Shown: positions 32,840 to 45,421 of the stretch, piece by piece
Layout: each line of letters opens with the position of its first letter
How positions within the stretch are numbered: position 1 is the stretch's first letter
Origin: Jaltomata sinuosa
Taxonomy: Eukaryota; Streptophyta; Magnoliopsida; Solanales; Solanaceae
Length of the DNA stretch: 64,000 bases
Direction: 5' to 3'
NCBI GenBank assembly: GCA_003996215.1
Contig: QJPP01003426.1
Coordinates: forward strand, 1 to 64,000
Notes under the pieces: generated by a model
Databases searched by the model: none
What the model was told of the DNA's origin: nothing
The model's input: only the letters and a program-made list of their open reading frames with translations
Program-made: the position numbers and the translations under genes

Positions 32840-35069
32840 TGTAGTGAACGAGTCTGTCATTATGGGCAAACCTTTCATGCCAAGTTTCGGGTTAGAAAAT
32901 TTCCATCTTTAGGAGTTGGAAATTTTGGGCTAGGCTAGTCTCAAATGGTTTTTGAGTGAGGTATAGTCTGGGATAATCTGTGTGAGGATTGGGTATTGTA
33001 TCTTTTGATGAGCTTGTTTTTCTATTATCTAAAGAGTTAAAGAGTCCGGGGGACTTTTCCGAAATGAATTTTGGTAAGTAGAACTCCTGGTATTAAGGTT
33101 GACGTGAAGGGGTTGTTCCAGAACGTCAGGATTTAAGGTGTGTTGTAAAATAGGCACTTTTGGGGTTTTTTACAAGGTTCTGTCCCATTTTAACCACTAT
33201 AGCGGTTGACACTATGCTATAGTGGTTTCTGTAATAGCACATAAATTCCTGGTATAGCGGAAGTCAATGATGGTCACCATTGCCATAACAGTCGATTCCA
33301 CTATGGTGGCACTGCTATAGCGGTGTACAAACCACGATAGTGGAATAAGTTGGGTTTTAATATAGAAACATCCCTAAAACATTCAATTTTTCCCCAAGAA
33401 CTTTTTGGAGAAGGGCAAGGGCGATTTGGACGATCTCAACTTTATTTTTCACCAAATTTCATCCCAAAGGTAAGGATTTTACTCCCCTAACTTAGTACTA
33501 TATTTCTTACGCAGTAGAATAGTTAATTTCAAGTTTGAGGGAAGGTTTGGGTTAACCTAAGAATGTGAAATCCTGGGAAAAAGGGGAATTCTAGGGTGTT
33601 AAGTTTTTGGGTCCTGAATATTATTATTGGGTTATGATTTGTTCGCCATAATTCGCCTAATGTATCCATAAAAATGGAAGTTTAAGTTGAATTAGTGTTG
33701 GAAAATATCGAGAAGGGGTGGAATGATCATAGGTTGGCCTGGGAATAAGGATTTGAGTATAATCTGAGTAATTATTAGGCCATATGGACTGATTTAGTAT
33801 ATCTTGTAAACATTTTTAGACCAAGAACAAGCAAAGGCATCAGGAAAGGGGAAGGCTCCGATACAGTAGAGCTTTTGAGTTATTCAAGGTAGGTGATGAT
33901 TATTATTTTCCCCAAATGCGATATGTGTTTATGTACTGTTAATTAGTATTGTATGTGGTTGCATGCTTAGGGAATAGAATTATGAATGTCTAGCTATCAT
34001 GTGTCAATTATGTGAATTGAACTTGGTATGGCTGCTTGTTGGTTTACAAGTGTGATATTGTTCATTCATTATTGGCTTGTTGGATTGTGTGTGACATTCA
34101 GTTGGCTCGGGTACCATGCCTTGTACAACTTACATATTAGTTGTCTCGGGTACCACGCCTGGTACGAGATAAGTATCGGTTGACTCAGGTACCACGCTTG
34201 GTACAAGTTCAATATTGGTGGGCTCGGGTACCACGCCTGGTACGTGATTGAATTTTACTTGTATTGATTGCATTCAATTAATGGTTCCATGAGTGGACCA
34301 GGTCATATTTTTGAATTATAATTATTGCATAATGGTCCATGAGAGGCCGGGTGATTGTATTTAAATGTGGGGTTGGTCTTAGTGTAGATCGGGATTGCAT
34401 GTTGATCACATAGGTGTTGTCCTAGGATCCTTGGTTAGTCCGGATTGTGTGGAAAGGATATATGTTTATTGTCACTATGTATTGTTTAGTGGTTTTTAAC
34501 TTGTTACATGTGGTTGGTAAGCTAGAGTAAAGACTTAAAGTCTAGATATATTGATGGCTTGTATTCATGGTTGCCCTACTTTACTCAACTTTGGTTTATG
34601 TCCATACATTGTTTATTGGGGCTAGCCGATGATCCTACCAGTACACGGTGGTTGTGTACTGATTCTGCACTTGCTTTTCTCTTTGTGAGCACATGATATA
34701 TTTCGACCGCTGATGTGTGACCTCAGTTGTAGTTTCGACGATTTCAGATTCCAAGGGTGAGCTACTCATTCAGCTACCATGTTTCATCCAATATATTTCT
34801 AGTCCATTGTTTTGGACTCGAATTCTCATGTTTTATTTGGGGTTGCATCCCCGTTTCTTAGACAGTAGTAGATGTTTTGGTACGGTGACTTTCAAATTCT
34901 AGGAGAATTTTTCGTAGATAATTATGGTAGTTTGTTTTTAGATATGGATGATAGTTATTTTATTGCATTTGGTTTTGAGCTGTTAGATTCATTAAGTGTT
35001 GAGTTGGATGGTTGGTTCGCTCACCCGGGGGTTAGGTGGGTGCCACTCGCGGCCAGTTGGGTTGTGACA
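32840..35069 (+). repeat. Solo LTR E1, family E, 2230 bp, TSD CTGGG
   Basis: TGTAGTGAAC to TTGTGACA, plus orientation. It is flanked by perfect 5-bp copies CTGGG at 32835-32839 and 35070-35074. Joining the flanks restores the leader of element C up to its PBS. It contains a cluster of CTATAGCGG-type words (33185-33350) and four 39-bp tandem repeats (34104-34259). Confidence 0.94.
34104..34259 (+). repeat. Four 39-bp tandem repeats in LTR E1
   Basis: Units begin at 34104, 34143, 34182 and 34221 with the core CTCGGGTACCACGCCTGGTA. The same array in complement is in E2 (36120-36275). Confidence 0.92.
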
Positions 35070-35074
35070 CTGGG

Positions 35075-35086
35075 GCTCTGATACCA
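35075..35086 (-). other. Element C primer-binding site, tRNA-iMet type
   Basis: GCTCTGATACCA, complement of TGGTATCAGAGC, intact, four bases from the LTR end at 35091. Confidence 0.93.
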
Positions 35087-35313
35087 ACTTTGTCACGACC
35101 CAGATGGGGCCATGATTGGCACCCACACTAACCCTCTAGTGGGAGAACTAAACACCCAAGAACCAATCCTAGACTTAACCAATCTCAAGAAAATAGATAG
35201 ACAATCCACTTAAACCATAAATGAATCAATGTTTATAAAACAAATGAAAGAATATACGGAAAACATTCAACTAAACATATCCCCAAAAACTAAAAGTCAT
35301 TGTCCAGAACTAC

Positions 35314-37576
35314 TGTTACAACCTAAATCGACATGAGTGGAACCCACACTAAACCCCTAGTGGGATAAACAATTACCCAAGCCAACACTTAAACAAATAA
35401 GCAGCTAAAAACCAATTTGCATTAATTAAAGCCAAGATTCATAAGAAAAATAGTTAACAGAAAAACTTGCGGAAATAATCCCCCTAGCATCTTAAGGTCG
35501 TGTACCAATACATCTAACATAATCTAGAATATGGGGATCCAACCCAAAACAAAAGGAATCTACGTCCGAACAATCGACTAGAAGGGGTAGATGAATCAAA
35601 GGCAGCCTAGAAGAAGTTGCTCACCCTTAAATTCAGGAAACGCCCGTGTCACAACTGAGGTCACACAACCGCAGCCGAAATATGCCCTATACTCAATAAA
35701 AGAAGGCAAGTGCAGTATCAATACATAAAAATAATAGTGTACTGGTAGGATCATCGGCCAACTCCAAACATAAAAAATATGAACATATAACTATAACTTA
35801 GTAAAACTTGATAAAACATGTATAACCCAAGTCAATGATATAAACAAGACTCTCAATCATCAACCTGATTTAACAACCGCATGAGACATGTCCAAAATCA
35901 CAACAACAATAATATATGCGATTCCACGTACTTTTCAAGTAACTCGGACCATCCAAGGATCCCTAAGACATTAACTACAGTGTTTAACATGCAATCCCGG
36001 TCCACATAAGAACCATCCCAGCATTTAAACACAATAATTCGGCCACTGATGGACCAATATGTAATAATTACATCACAAGAAATGAACCCTGGTCACTCAT
36101 GGAATTGACACACAGAAGTGGTACTAACCATGTACTAGGTATGGTACCCGAGCCAACCATAATAGAACCTGTACCAGGTGTGGTACCCGAGCCAACCGGT
36201 AGATATCCTATACTAGGAGTTGTACCCGAGCCAACCAATGAACTATACAAGGCGTGATACCCGAGACAACTGAAAGTCACAGACATCACAACAATCACAA
36301 CCATAATGTAACAACCCACACTTGTAAAACCAACAAGTATTTAAGACAAGTTCATTACATGAGATTGACAATCAGACATCATTAACATTCATTATCTTAT
36401 TCCCTAAAACACGTAATGTACATGCAATACTAATGTAATAGTTAACATGCATACATAACGTAAAAGTTAACATGCATATATAACGTAATAGTTAACATGC
36501 ATACATAACGTAATTGGAAAATAATTCAACCATCACCTACCTCGAATCAAGCCTGAATCCTCTACTGGACCTGATCCTTCCCCTTTCGTGAAGCTTTAGC
36601 TTGATCTTGGTCTAAAAATAATAGCATAAACACAAAATCAACCCCAAATGGCCGAAAGAATTATATCTTAATCCCAAACCCCAAGCCAATCTCATGATCA
36701 TTCCACCCAACCCAGGGCTTTCCCACTAATAATTCACCTAGAACTACCAATTTTATGGTTACACTAGAGAATTACAGTAATATAATCATGAATAAACAGT
36801 TTATAAACAAAACCCAACGTTTTTACACCCAACAATCCTTATTACACCATATTTTCCATCTTAGGTCGAGCCAAACCCTCCTCAAGTCCCGTATATATCG
36901 ATTCTAAGGTATAAAAATCGAAGTACTAGATTAGGGGTAAAATTACTTACCTTTACGAAGAATCTTGGTGAAAACTGATGGAAATTCGCCCATATCGCCT
37001 CTACCCTTCCCCAAAATGTTCTTGAGAAATAATGAACATTTTTGGGGAAGTTTATGCATTTACAACTACTTATCCCGCTATAGAGTCCCAATCTCGCTAT
37101 AGCAGCACCACCGTAGCAGAAACCGCCCGATATCGCCGATATGACTGCCCTTGACTCCTGCTATAGTGGAAATTTCTCTGCTATAACAGCTTCAGTGTAG
37201 AGGCGTGTTACCCGCTATAGTAGCTGACATGGGATAGAAACTCGAGAATCCTCCCAGTTTTCCCATTTTAGAACACACCTTCAAACCTTGATGTTCCAGA
37301 CTAACCCCTTTATGTCAAGTTTGATATTGAGAGTTCTACTCACCCGAATTCACTTTCGAAAAGTTCTACGAACTCCTTAATGCCTTAGCTAATAGAAAAT
37401 CTAGCTCGAAGTTAAATATTTCACCCAATCTTTTCCCGGATTGCCCTAGACTTCACCTTGCTCAGATTTTGTCCAAGCCTAGCCTAACCTAAAATTTTCA
37501 ACTCCCCAACCCAGAAGTTTTCTTACCCGATTTATTTATGTTTAGCTCACCCATAATGACAGGAAGCGTCATTAAA
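35314..37576 (-). repeat. Solo LTR E2, family E, 2263 bp, TSD ACTAC
   Basis: In plus orientation it runs from TGTTACAACC to GCGTCATTAAA. The outer end reads AAA where ACA is expected (one change). Perfect duplication ACTAC at 35309-35313 and 37577-37581. It shares the CTATAGCGG word cluster (37075-37232) and the 39-bp array with E1 but lies in the opposite orientation. Confidence 0.92.
36120..36275 (-). repeat. 39-bp tandem repeat array in LTR E2
   Basis: The TACCCGAGCC-type core recurs at 36147, 36186, 36225 and 36260 (last step 35). It is the complement of the E1 array. Confidence 0.88.
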
Positions 37577-40151
37577 ACTACTGAACCAACATAGTCTAAG
37601 AATCCAATATAAGCTAAGAACAGTAAGGATATAGAGTTCCATTGTCCAAAAAAGACAACAACTCATGGAGGATCCATGGCAGCCTGGAAGATAGTCCTCA
37701 CCCTTGGATCTGTAGTTGATTGATCTACTCTAGATGAGGTCACATCTCATCCTCTGGAATATGGTTTGCACTCAACAAAAGAAGAGCACAGGGTAGTATC
37801 AGTACAATACACTATGTACTGGTACGTTTCATAGGCCGACCCAACAATATAGCATGTGAATAGCCATATCATGGATAATCTTTCAAGTCAAATTCAACAA
37901 CAACTAAGTCAAGCTCATAATTCATGGAGGCAATATCATGATACGAAACAAGCAAAAGGTGTACACATATGCTATGGGTCTTATGGATGCCTACTAGCTA
38001 TGACGTACAAGAGACCCTATATTGTCCATGTACCATACTGGTGGTATCCACTCCATATCAACATATCAATAACAATATCGGGATAACCGGGTTCCAAGAC
38101 CCATATTCTCACAAAACATTCAGTACCCAAGGCAATATTCATACTTAGCACTTTCAGCTTACTTATTACTTTCTGTTCATTTAGCCTATTCATACAAGCA
38201 TAATAGGAAAAGTATACATAATACAATCATGTCCGAAGACTAATCACAGATCTTATAATTTCACTACAAACATGCAATAAAGTGAGTCTTAACTTCAAGT
38301 CAAACCATAACCTACCTCGAGTGAAGATATATCTCTCGCAAGCTAGTTAACCACTGCCTTGTCCTTTTTTTACCTCTCTGGAATGCACAAGATCTAGAAA
38401 TAACAAATATATAAGAGTAATTAGCCAATTACCCATTATTTCAAGCCTGGGGAATCAAACCCAACCATTCTACCCATTACCCTAGGTTTCTAGCATTCCC
38501 CAAGGGCTTAATAAGTCATAAATCAGCCCTATTGTATTCATAAAATTAATATTCAAGGTTTCTAACCAAGTTCATAACCTTTTCACCATTTTTAAGCCTA
38601 AATATTTCACATTTATGAAACCAAGGTTCCCTACTAGCCTTAAATATGCTAAGAATCAATAGTTTCATTGTAGAACTCATAGAAACATAATTCAAGATCA
38701 ATTCTAGATGACTTTACACCCACCCATAGGGTTCTTCCCCAAGTTCATACTTCTAGGGCTTAATTAAAATAAACTCACCATTAATTCTCCCTCCAAGGTC
38801 TAAGAAAGATAATTAATCAATAAAATAAGGGTTCTACGGATTACTTATCTCAAACGATAGAGTTGCCCTAGTTTTCTTGGGAACCACTTTTAAGAGCTCT
38901 AGAATGATGTTGATTTATGAAAGAAATAACTTAAAAACTGTAGAACACCAAGGTATACTGCTCGTAATCTCATCGCGATGAATGGATCTCTGTTGCAATT
39001 GATCATCGCAATAAGAAATGGCTCATTATGATGGATTATCGCGATGAGGCACCCTCCGTCACTACGAGCGATAATTTCCAAAACACGATGTTCTCACTCC
39101 CAGACCCCTATTTTTCAACACACGTTATTTCACAAACACCACAAATTATTCCCAACATAGCAACTATCATATCCAAAGTTCTATGACTCCGATTCTCGTC
39201 CTGAAACTTCCTACGGGATCCTACGAAAGTTGTCTATCAAACAATAGGTACCACACTACCAAATGGTGAAACACAAAGCACGAAATGCCCCTAAGATACA
39301 AAATACTATATTTTAATTCAAGCTCACCTTATCCCGAGATTTTCAATTCTCACCCAGAGACTTTTTTAGCCGGGTAATTATGCCTTAATTCAGCGTAACG
39401 ATGGAACATGTTATTACAAATATTTTGCGGTCTTATTATCTCCTATTCGTTTGATATATAACATTGACCCCCTTAAAATGTTTGACCAAAAAAATAAAGA
39501 CCCACTTATACAAAATGAGAGAGAAAGAGATATTATTATACAGTCTCCTAAGGGAGAGAGAAAGGAAAATAATGTCTCCCTCTTTACTATTCTTCCCATT
39601 CACTGTTACTTGTCCATTATATTCAAAATATATTTTCATTTAACTTTTAACTTTTAGCTTATTAAGAGAAAAAACAGTTTTTTTCTTCATATTTTACCGT
39701 CAATATTAATTACTTATTCCACAAGTTATTTCCTAAAACCTAAGATGAAGCATCAATTAATATGGGTAATATAATAAAATACTCATATTAATTATTGTTT
39801 CTTAAGGATCGTAGTAAAATCATTGTATTTAGCTTAGTTCACTTTTTTATTTGAAAATAATTTAACTTAAATATATCATTTTATCCTTGATAAAATAATT
39901 TATAATCATATAACTATTTATGAATTATTTTAAAGGGATAATTTTTAAAAAATTTCAGTTAACTAACTTACACTTCATTTGAAAAAATACGACCCAAAAC
40001 CTACCCTGCAAATTTTTAGCTCAAAACATAATAGCCCATTCCTGTATATAAATGTTTTTGCCGTTATAACAGCTTGCACAAAATCACATTTTAGGTAATC
40101 TTCCTTCAATTATTTCATACAGGAGTGTTTAACAGAATTTGATATACAATA

Positions 40152-40169
40152 TTATACATCGATGTATAA
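40152..40169. repeat. 18-bp perfect palindrome
   Basis: TTATACATCGATGTATAA equals its own complement. It is embedded in an AT-rich cluster of ACAATATTATA words. Confidence 0.9.
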
Positions 40170-40999
40170 CAATATTCAAAATATTATATTTTTACAACAA
40201 TATTTAAAAAATTGATGTGCAATATTATACAACAAATATACAATATTATAAAAAATTATATGAGGTATTTATACCCCCATATACAATACTATATAATATT
40301 ATATACTATTAAACAAAAAACTTACTCCTTTTTCTTCCTTAAATCCAAGCACCAAATTATTCCAAAAACATCTTAAAAACTACACCAAATCACCCAAAAT
40401 TTTGGATTTAGTCTCCTCGATACGTAATCGATATTTTATAATAATACCCATTCGAAATGAAGCTTATTTGAATAAATTAAAAAATTTAAACTTTGAAGTT
40501 TCGAGCTTCATCAATTGTTGAACACCAATTTTTACTTATAATTATATCAACGTTTCAATATAGATTAGGTTAGTCTGATAGATCTTTTTATTAGTTTCTC
40601 GTACAATAGCAGTAACATTAGTTTATCGAATAAACTGCATGCAAAAAACAATCTGCACAGTTTTGTTTCAAAAAAGAAACTCCACAACTCAACAGATCTA
40701 AGCCCTACAATTTAGAGCTATCATGAAATTGGATCAATTTAGTTATGTATTGAAAACCTTGGCTAAATTATATAAAGTAACTTTATGGGTTGCACTATAG
40801 TGTAATTATCTTTATTTTAAATAATATTTTTTTTTTAAAATTCTTTCTTAAACCTGTCCGATCAATCATAACATATATAAATTGGGACGAAAGAAGTAAA
40901 AGTTAATATTTACATTTATAGTGTTCTCTATTTGTATATATTTTTTTACTTTTTTTCTTTTCTTAACTTTTATTTTTTTTCTTCTTCTTGCCTACGTCA

Positions 41000-41014
41000 C
41001 CCCCCCCCCCCCCC
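41000..41014 (+). repeat. C homopolymer, 15 bases
   Basis: A run of 15 C in otherwise AT-rich sequence. The length may be uncertain in an assembly. Confidence 0.9.
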
Positions 41015-41493
41015 GCATTCCAAAAAAAACCTCAACAATATACCGTTGGAAAGTATGTTCAATCACCGACGATCGTAAGTGTTAATTTCAGATCACAAGA
41101 AATTATTTGTACTTTTGACTTAATCATTAAGGGTTGAGATTTTAGGATTATGAGGATTACAGATAGGCAATCAATCCTCTTGAATGTCCTCTTCAATTTA
41201 CTGGTTAGATTATCTTCTTCTTTTTTAAAACGAATACCACTAAGAAGCAAGATTAGTGAAAATTTTTATTGAATAATCAACAAAAGTACCATGTCTCTTA
41301 CATAAGGTAAAAAAGTAGATTTTGCACCACATAGAAATACCTAGAATCAACTTTAAGAAAAATAATTGCATAAAATTATTTTTTCTAAGATATAAACTAG
41401 ATAATGAAAATAGGTACATAAAATAGGAACTTCGACACGAAAAAGTGACTAAGAGCTATGCCAATACCATTTTATCACATCTCTACAATCAGG

Positions 41494-42000
41494 TGTCACA
41501 ATTCGATTTCTCAGGTCATAATGGCACCTAAATCTCCTTGTAGGTGTACCAATCCACGTGGCCTATAACGGTTAGTAATGAGCCACTAATGAAGCAAAGC
41601 ACATACAAGAAAGAATAATAAGCATAAGAATATAAAGAGGACATAAAAAGAGGAGACAACCTGAACTCTCTCTCTCTATATATATACATAGAATCTAAAC
41701 CATCCCATGACCTGGTATTATAGAATAGAAGTCACTACTAAAAAGTACACAGTAAAAGAGAGTACAAAATAAGAATACACAACTGTCGCTGAATAGAAAA
41801 AAGAGTACATAGAGCCAAAGAAGAGATAAAAGCCAAGCCCCGACCATCAAGAGCTCACCCTAAGTCTCGGATATCCAAAAGCACTACACTAGCTCTGCAC
41901 ATCAACGTTGATAGATCACATTCAAATCTGCACCAGAAGATGCAGAAGTATAGTATGATCACCAATTACAAAGCAATGGGTACCCAGTAGGCATCATAGG
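41494..42000 (-). repeat. LTR H, first part (family A-like, minus strand)
   Basis: It begins TGTCACAATTCG, the complement of an A/B-type LTR end, and continues as the A2 LTR does. No PBS lies to its left, so the left flank is target DNA and H is a 3' or solo LTR. It is interrupted at 42000 by B1 and continues at 53207. Confidence 0.85.
41666..41687 (+). repeat. (CT)6(AT)5 microsatellite
   Basis: Six CT units followed by about five TA units, inside LTR H. Confidence 0.85.
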
Positions 42001-45000
42001 TGTAATGACCCTTCCGGTTATTTATGCGTGTTTTCCTTTCTTGTATCATTAGAGCTTTTCTGTAGCATCTCCAAGTAATTTATGGCTTGCTGGGATCGGT
42101 GGTTTGGTGCTCAGGCCGTTTATTTGGTCTTTTTGGCTGTTCGTTGATTTAAAGCTTTAAGCTTTTGAAATCATTGACTTCAGTCAACATTCTTGGAGAA
42201 CGTGCTCATAATCAAATTCTAACAGTTCCATTAGCTTTGGAGCATGGACTTTAGTGTAGTGGGACCTTTGCTTGGGATCTGCGAGCTTTTCAACTTGGAA
42301 TTCTCTCTCATTCGGTGTTTTTCAAGCCAGTAGGTCTTGTTTGGTTGACTTTGGCCAACATTCTGAGAAGACAACCTCAGATGAAAATTCCAGCTGTGTT
42401 GTTAGCTCCAAAATATTGAGTTTGTGTTAGGTAGTTTGTTGGTTTGGATCCCGGGTGAGCCGAGCTCATTTTGGATGTTCGGTTGGCATTAGTTAGTGTT
42501 GACTTTGGTCAACATTCCTCTGAGATGACCTCGTATGGAAGTTTCATCAACTCCATTGAGTCCGAAACAATGTTTCCACTCTGTTAGCATTATTAGTTGG
42601 TTAGTATTTGTTTCCAATTGTACCCAGAATGCCCCGTTGAGTTTTTAAAAAGTTGCAAAGTTTTCTATTGCAGGTGCAGGCCTCAGCCTTAATCGCGATC
42701 ATGATCCCTTTTCCTCGCAATCGTGATGAGGTGCCTGGTCTCTTGCTCTTCCCGATCATGATGTTCCTTGTCATATCTACGATGAATCTTTCTCTCCATT
42801 GTTCTTCACGATGGCATGGTTAGTCCTCGCGATGATGATGGTCTAGCCAGTGTGGTCCTCACAATCGCAAGGGGTCCCTTTACGATCGCGATGAAGGACC
42901 CCTGGGCAGTATATAAGCTCCCAACTTCATCTTTTTCAATTTAAAACTGATTTCTCCATTGATAATAGCTCCAAGCTTATTTAAGCACTACATTGACTCA
43001 ATTCTTGGTGTTGGGATACAAATTCCTCAGCCTTGATTGTTCCTCTGTCATTATTGGTGAGTTTTATCTGTTTAAATGCATTAAATTCATCCTCTTTGAT
43101 TCTTAATTTGTTCTTGAAGTGGCTGGCTATTTTGAGCCATTTCCCCTAGTTAAATTTCTTCATATTCTGAGCATGCACACTTAGGAGTGTGATGATCATG
43201 GTGAGCTCTTCCGTTTTCAATTTCAATTTGTGGGACCCACAGGCCCGCTGGTGATGTGAATTTTGACCCAGCTATTTATATAGAATTATGGGTATCATTA
43301 GACTTGTTTTAATGTGTAGGTTATTGTATTGATAGTGGTTTCGCGAATTGGAGCTTCTGTAGTTCGAGCCTGGATGACGCCGTTCCCACAGCTAGTCATC
43401 AGATGATATTTAAGTTATGGATTTTCCTACCTTGAATCTGTGTATGTAGGCTATAACTGCATTAATTAGTATATTTGGGTAGGTTGTTTTAGGTTGGTAC
43501 CCCAGACCGTGCCCATCTTTTTATGTCGATTTATTTCATACGCTGCTTGTAGTATTTATATAGTATTGTCTTTTACCCTTGTGGTCCTGTGTGGCCTTGT
43601 ATTGACTCTGGAACATTGATGGTGGGTTATTTAGGAATGTCTACAAGTCCCGGATATATAGATATCCTATGAAATGTCCGCAAGTCCCGGACATGGTACC
43701 CAAGACCGTTCCTATCTTTTCTATCTGGTTTTCTTACTAATACTAGACTCGGCGAGGCCAAAGTGCTAGACATTATTTTCTATGGATTTAGACCCCAATA
43801 CGTGTCAGGCACTCTGTTTAGTGATTTTGAGACTTGATTACTGATTTAGACCCGGAAATACTCTGGGCACCCTTTATAAAGGTTATTGAGATTTGACTAT
43901 TATTTTAGACCCGGTTCAATCCCGGGCATGTACTTTGAGGTTCTGACTCTTTGAGATCTTGGGCTCATTGCTGTATGTGGTCATGGACCTCTATGGGCCC
44001 ACTGTTCCAGGATATGGCAATGGGCCGAGCGTACCAAAGAGGGGTATACAACGTAGGATGAGGTATAGCGGGCATGTCCCACCATGGGTCCTCCTTTCAG
44101 AGTGCCAGGGAAGGTGCATGCAGAGTTATTATTAGTGGTTCCATCATTATCATCATCATGCATATTTTCCTTGGATTCCACCCTTGTTTGTTGTGTGTTC
44201 AGTGTACGCTCTGGTTATATGGGCGGTCGGGGGGTTTGTTTTCACTTGATTGCATTCCCTAGTCGTATGGGCGGCCGTTGGGACTGTAGGTAGATTATAT
44301 TACTCCTGTCATTTTAGAGAGCTAGTTATGGTCCTTGGTTCTTGTGGATTTGTCTTTAGCCTGTTGAGGCTCCGAGTTTTTAGGCTTGAGTATTGAGGGG
44401 CTAGTGAGTTCTATATCCTTGAGGCTCCATTGTGGGTCCTCCTAAGTGATTGTGGTTTATCGAATATTGTTCGTTATCTTGATTCTGAGTAGAAACTCTT
44501 GGTTCTGGTGGTTTAGTTATTCAATTCTAGGTTGTAAATTGTGAGATGGATCTCGGTACATGCTTATCGTGTGAACTGGTGTTTTAGTGTTTTTTTGTTA
44601 TCTTTATGGATTTTAGTTGATTATGGTGGTTTGCTTTCCGTCTTTCCCTCGTTTACTAGATATTACCGGTATACTGCCATGTTCCTAAACTCGTTCTCTC
44701 TCTTTAGTTGTATGGTTGTGCAAGGACTCCAGGTGCATTTTTATTTCCCTCACCTGTGTTTTGTGTATATTTATTTTCTGTGCTAGGCATTGTTTATTTA
44801 TAACTCTTGGTTGTCTATTCTCTGTGCTAGTTCCTTGTCCTTTCTCTATTGTTTTTTGTGACTACTTTCTTGCTATCTTCTATTTTATTGTTTTTATCTC
44901 TTATATGCACTCAGTTGGCCAATGATTCCTACTGGGTACCCATTGCTTAGTAATTGGTGCACATACTATACTTCTGCATATTTGTAGTGCAGATCTTAGA

Positions 45001-45406
45001 TGAGCTTTTGCCATTGTTCGCGTTGGAGACTCGTGCAGCTTTTAGGAGATTCGAGATGAGGGTTAGAGCCTGACGGTCGGGGATTGTCTATATCTCATCT
45101 ATTATACTGTTACTCTTGTATATTTGGAGACAGTTGTACTTATCTTTTGTTACTTCTAGCACTTGTATTCCATTAGAAGCTTCTGTATTATTGATACCAA
45201 GTCTTGGGGTTGGTGTAGTTTTATTATGTATATATTCAGGTTTTTGTTTCAACTTTTTCTATCTTTATATTCTGTTTCCGCTTATTTTTGCTTACTGTGC
45301 ATATTGGTTAGGTAGTAGCCCATTACTAACCATTTTAGGCTATGGGGATTGGTCCACCTACTGGGGTTGTAGGTGCCATTATGACCCGAGAAATTAGGTC
45401 ATGATA
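42001..45406 (+). repeat. B1 5' LTR, 3406 bp, ends TG...TA
   Basis: TGTAATGACCC to GTCATGATA. The PBS follows. Relative to the 3' LTR it lacks about 290 bp (equivalent to 51213-51503), replaced by about 65 bp of filler at 43670-43735 that copies nearby LTR text. Confidence 0.9.
42692..42917 (+). promoter_or_regulatory. CGATCGCGATG word cluster and TATA box, B1 5' LTR
   Basis: About eight words of the CGATCGCGATG type occur between 42692 and 42897. TATATAAG follows at 42910-42917. This layout suggests a U3 enhancer-like array with a core promoter. It is repeated in the 3' LTR. Function is inferred from position only. Confidence 0.55.
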
Positions 45407-45409
45407 GCT

Positions 45410-45421
45410 TGGTATCGGAGC
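45410..45421 (+). other. B1 primer-binding site, one change
   Basis: TGGTATCGGAGC, one transition away from the tRNA-iMet complement TGGTATCAGAGC. Confidence 0.88.

Larger units (their letters stand above)
28481..39418 (-). mobile_element. Ty3/gypsy element C, minus strand, 3' part lost, three solo LTRs inside
   Basis: Read on the minus strand: 5' LTR (39418-35091), tRNA-iMet PBS (35086-35075), leader, gag from 32647, protease, RT. RT ends abruptly at 28481 in the block FLGHVILKDG. The RNase H, integrase and 3' LTR are missing. Interruptions are a family-E solo LTR inside the 5' LTR (35314-37576), a family-E solo LTR in the leader (32840-35069) and an Athila-type solo LTR in RT (29007-30428). 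The LTR starts TGTAATAACATG and ends GGGTCGTGACA. Confidence 0.85.
35091..39418 (-). repeat. Element C 5' LTR (about 2.06 kb) split by solo LTR E2
   Basis: In plus orientation it begins TGTCACGACCCAGATGGGG and ends ATGTTATTACA at 39418. The two parts are 35091-35313 and 37582-39418. A cluster of ATCGCGATGA-type words lies at 38965-39075. AATAT (39419-39423) is the candidate target duplication. Its partner is lost. Confidence 0.88.
39419..41493. other. AT-rich island without recognised retrotransposon or gene
   Basis: It is bounded by the outer end of the element C LTR and the outer end of LTR H, so it is the best candidate for older host DNA. No frame over 70 codons looks coding. It contains an 18-bp palindrome, repeats of an ACAATATTATA word (40145-40310), a 15-base C run and, near 40870-40900, a TAAATTGGGACG word like the ends of common plant MITEs. 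The MITE reading is weak. Confidence 0.55.

Noticed and set aside
40152..40310. Palindrome and repeated AT words as a CRISPR-like or origin array
   Set aside because: Spacing is irregular, there are no spacers of fixed length, and the context is a plant nuclear retrotransposon field. Simple AT-rich degeneration is more likely.
41059..41250. Basic 63-codon minus-strand frame in the AT-rich island
   Set aside because: No motif and no sign of coding composition. A chance frame in AT-rich DNA.
45116..45397. Hydrophobic 93-codon frame as a possible membrane protein gene
   Set aside because: It lies wholly in an LTR and ends at its terminus. It is recorded as a recurrent LTR frame among the findings, not as a gene.
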